A stretch of DNA of 64,000 nt, taken from Rhabdothermincola_A sp041688815 (GTDB lineage Bacteria; Actinomycetota; Acidimicrobiia; Acidimicrobiales; Acidimicrobilacustridaceae). Position numbers and translations under genes: made by a program. Below the pieces are notes generated by a model. The model did no database searches and had not been told where the DNA came from. It worked only from the letters and a program-made list of their open reading frames with translations. The stretch lies in NCBI GenBank assembly GCA_041688815.1, contig JBDNHK010000100.1, positions 26,971 through 90,970 of the forward strand. The letters are read 5' to 3'. This document shows, one piece after another, positions 63,305 through 64,000 of this stretch (positions are counted from its first letter, which is position 1; every line of letters begins with the position of its first letter).

Positions 63305-64000
63305 CGTTCCCCCCGGTGGTCTTCGCCCATTGTCGCGCCGGGCTCGTAGAGCCCGGCGATGGCCCTCTCTCTCGATGTCATCGGAATCGTCACCCTCGAC
63401 ATCGCCCAACACCCCGGCGCCGCCGGGGGAATGGCCCGGGCCGTGGGCCAGATCGACGACCTGTTGCGCCTGCCCGCCTGAGGCACCCTCTCCGAAGGGG
63501 CCCCCTTGCCGCCGCTCGCTCAGGCGGCCGCGCTGGTCGGTGGTGGTGACGACGATCGGATGGGTGGCCGGTCCGGGTGGCCCGGGTGGGTGGTCAGTGC
63601 GGGTGCCACCGGGTCCGGGTAATCGGGCTATCGGGGTTCCCCCGGTGCTGATCGGGGGGTGGAGGGGTAACCGGTCGGGTCGCCTGGTTCTTGGTGGGGG
63701 GCTGGTGAGCGTTGACCGGTTCGGGCGGGTGAAGGTGGCGGTGCCGTCGGGGTGCACCGACATGGTCCAGTCGTGGCGGTGCACGACGCCGTGGTGGGCG
63801 GCGCAGAGGGCGATGAGGTTGTCGAGGTCGGTGGGGCCGCCGTGGTCCCAGTGGGTGATGTGGTGGGCGTCGATCCACCTCGCGGGGTTGTCGCAGTCGG
63901 GGAACCGGCAGCTTTGGTCGCGGATGAGCATGGCGTCGCGGACACTGTCGGTGGCGAGGCGGATGCGGCGGCCGTGGTCGATGACGCGGCTGTCGGCCAA
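63305..64000 (-). CDS. HNH endonuclease, DUF222/13E12-type (5' end outside window)
   Basis: The C-terminal HNH nuclease domain of the DUF222-HNH proteins abundant in actinobacteria: SVRDAMLIRDQSCRFPDCD, then WIDAHHITHWDHGGPTDLDN and LIALCAAHHGVVHRHDW. The N-terminal DUF222 part lies beyond the window. After the HNH domain the frame runs through Pro/Arg-rich sequence (GPGGTRTDHPPGPPGPATHP) with no stop before the lipoprotein ATG at 63304. The true 3' end is therefore unclear. A frameshift that removed the stop is possible. Confidence 0.8.
63336..63358. terminator. Perfect 10-bp hairpin upstream of the lipoprotein gene
   Basis: CGCCGGGCTC/GAGCCCGGCG with a GTA loop. On the minus strand it lies 32 bases before the lipoprotein ATG, so it could end transcription of the HNH gene. 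On the plus strand it immediately precedes the 63359 ORF. Confidence 0.5.
63359..63481 (+). CDS. Possible 40-residue protein
   Basis: MALSLDVIGIVTLDIAQHPG continues with AAGGMARAVGQIDDLLRLPA. Almost every third codon position is G or C, which suggests past or present coding, but there is no Shine-Dalgarno and a hairpin abuts the ATG. It opposes the HNH frame. It could be a small gene or the remnant of a larger one. I recognise no family. Confidence 0.3.
   Translation: MALSLDVIGIVTLDIAQHPGAAGGMARAVGQIDDLLRLPA

Overview
The window is a stretch of very GC-rich, gene-dense chromosome from an actinobacterium. The gene content points to Actinomycetota outside the classical actinomycetes, and Acidimicrobiia is my best guess. 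The clues are mycothiol-linked genes (an mscR-like dehydrogenase, a SigR/RsrA pair), an F420-type nitroreductase, a DUF2342 metallopeptidase, a DUF4244 pilin-like protein, a DUF222-type HNH protein, a zinc-finger-free topoisomerase I with a lysine tail, and gene orders also seen in Mycobacterium (Rv3661-Rv3649, Rv3626-Rv3600 and Rv2259-Rv2260). These comparisons are from memory; no database was searched. I see no rRNA, CRISPR array, insertion sequence or prophage.

Layout. 1-9.5 kb: glnE (cut by the window edge), nadE, an unknown helical protein, a SigB-like sigma factor, then an MBL hydrolase and mscR on the minus strand; mscR carries an in-frame TAA. A selenocysteine tRNA follows. 9.6-14 kb: a Tad-type pilus/secretion operon (ssd/tadZ, tadA, tadB, tadC, DUF4244, tadE), convergent with an MrfA-like helicase. 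16.4-25 kb: an antisigma antagonist and an RsbW-like kinase, the complete seven-gene mrp Na+/H+ antiporter operon, then a SpoIIE-type phosphatase. 25-33 kb: an acyl-CoA dehydrogenase, a cupin, topA, an MFS exporter, tmk and holB. 33.1-35.7 kb: tRNA-Thr, then a damaged block holding a membrane-protein tail, the C-terminal half of an acyl-CoA dehydrogenase, an intact substrate-binding-fold protein without a signal peptide, and a radical SAM gene with its middle missing. 36-52 kb: sigR-rsrA, a DUF2342 protease, tilS, hpt, ftsH, a folate cluster (folE, folP, a phosphatase-like protein, folB, folK), a DUF2520 remnant, panC, nadB, nadC, coaX, an epimerase-like protein, a hydrolase and a polyprenyl diphosphate synthase. 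52.8-59.7 kb: clpC, an LppM-like lipoprotein, radA, disA and a dienelactone hydrolase. 59.7-64 kb: a methyltransferase, a cytochrome P450, a thioesterase, a lipoprotein with a SecD-head-like domain, and a partial HNH protein.

How it fits together. Much of the window is core metabolism and maintenance: NAD synthesis (nadB, nadC, nadE), folate, pantothenate/CoA (panC, coaX), nucleotides (tmk, hpt), DNA replication and repair (topA, holB, radA, mrfA, disA) and proteolysis (ftsH, clpC). The three parts of a partner-switching regulator surround the mrp operon. Stop and start codons overlap repeatedly (ATGA/GTGA) inside operons. Many first genes have a TANNNT box 6-9 bases before the start codon and no Shine-Dalgarno, which suggests leaderless transcripts. 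The most unusual points are the tRNA-Sec, the nonsense codon in mscR, the damaged radical SAM/binding-protein block, the DUF2520 gene missing its middle, a Cys-to-Ser phosphatase-like protein in the folate cluster, and a probable CTG start for mrpA.
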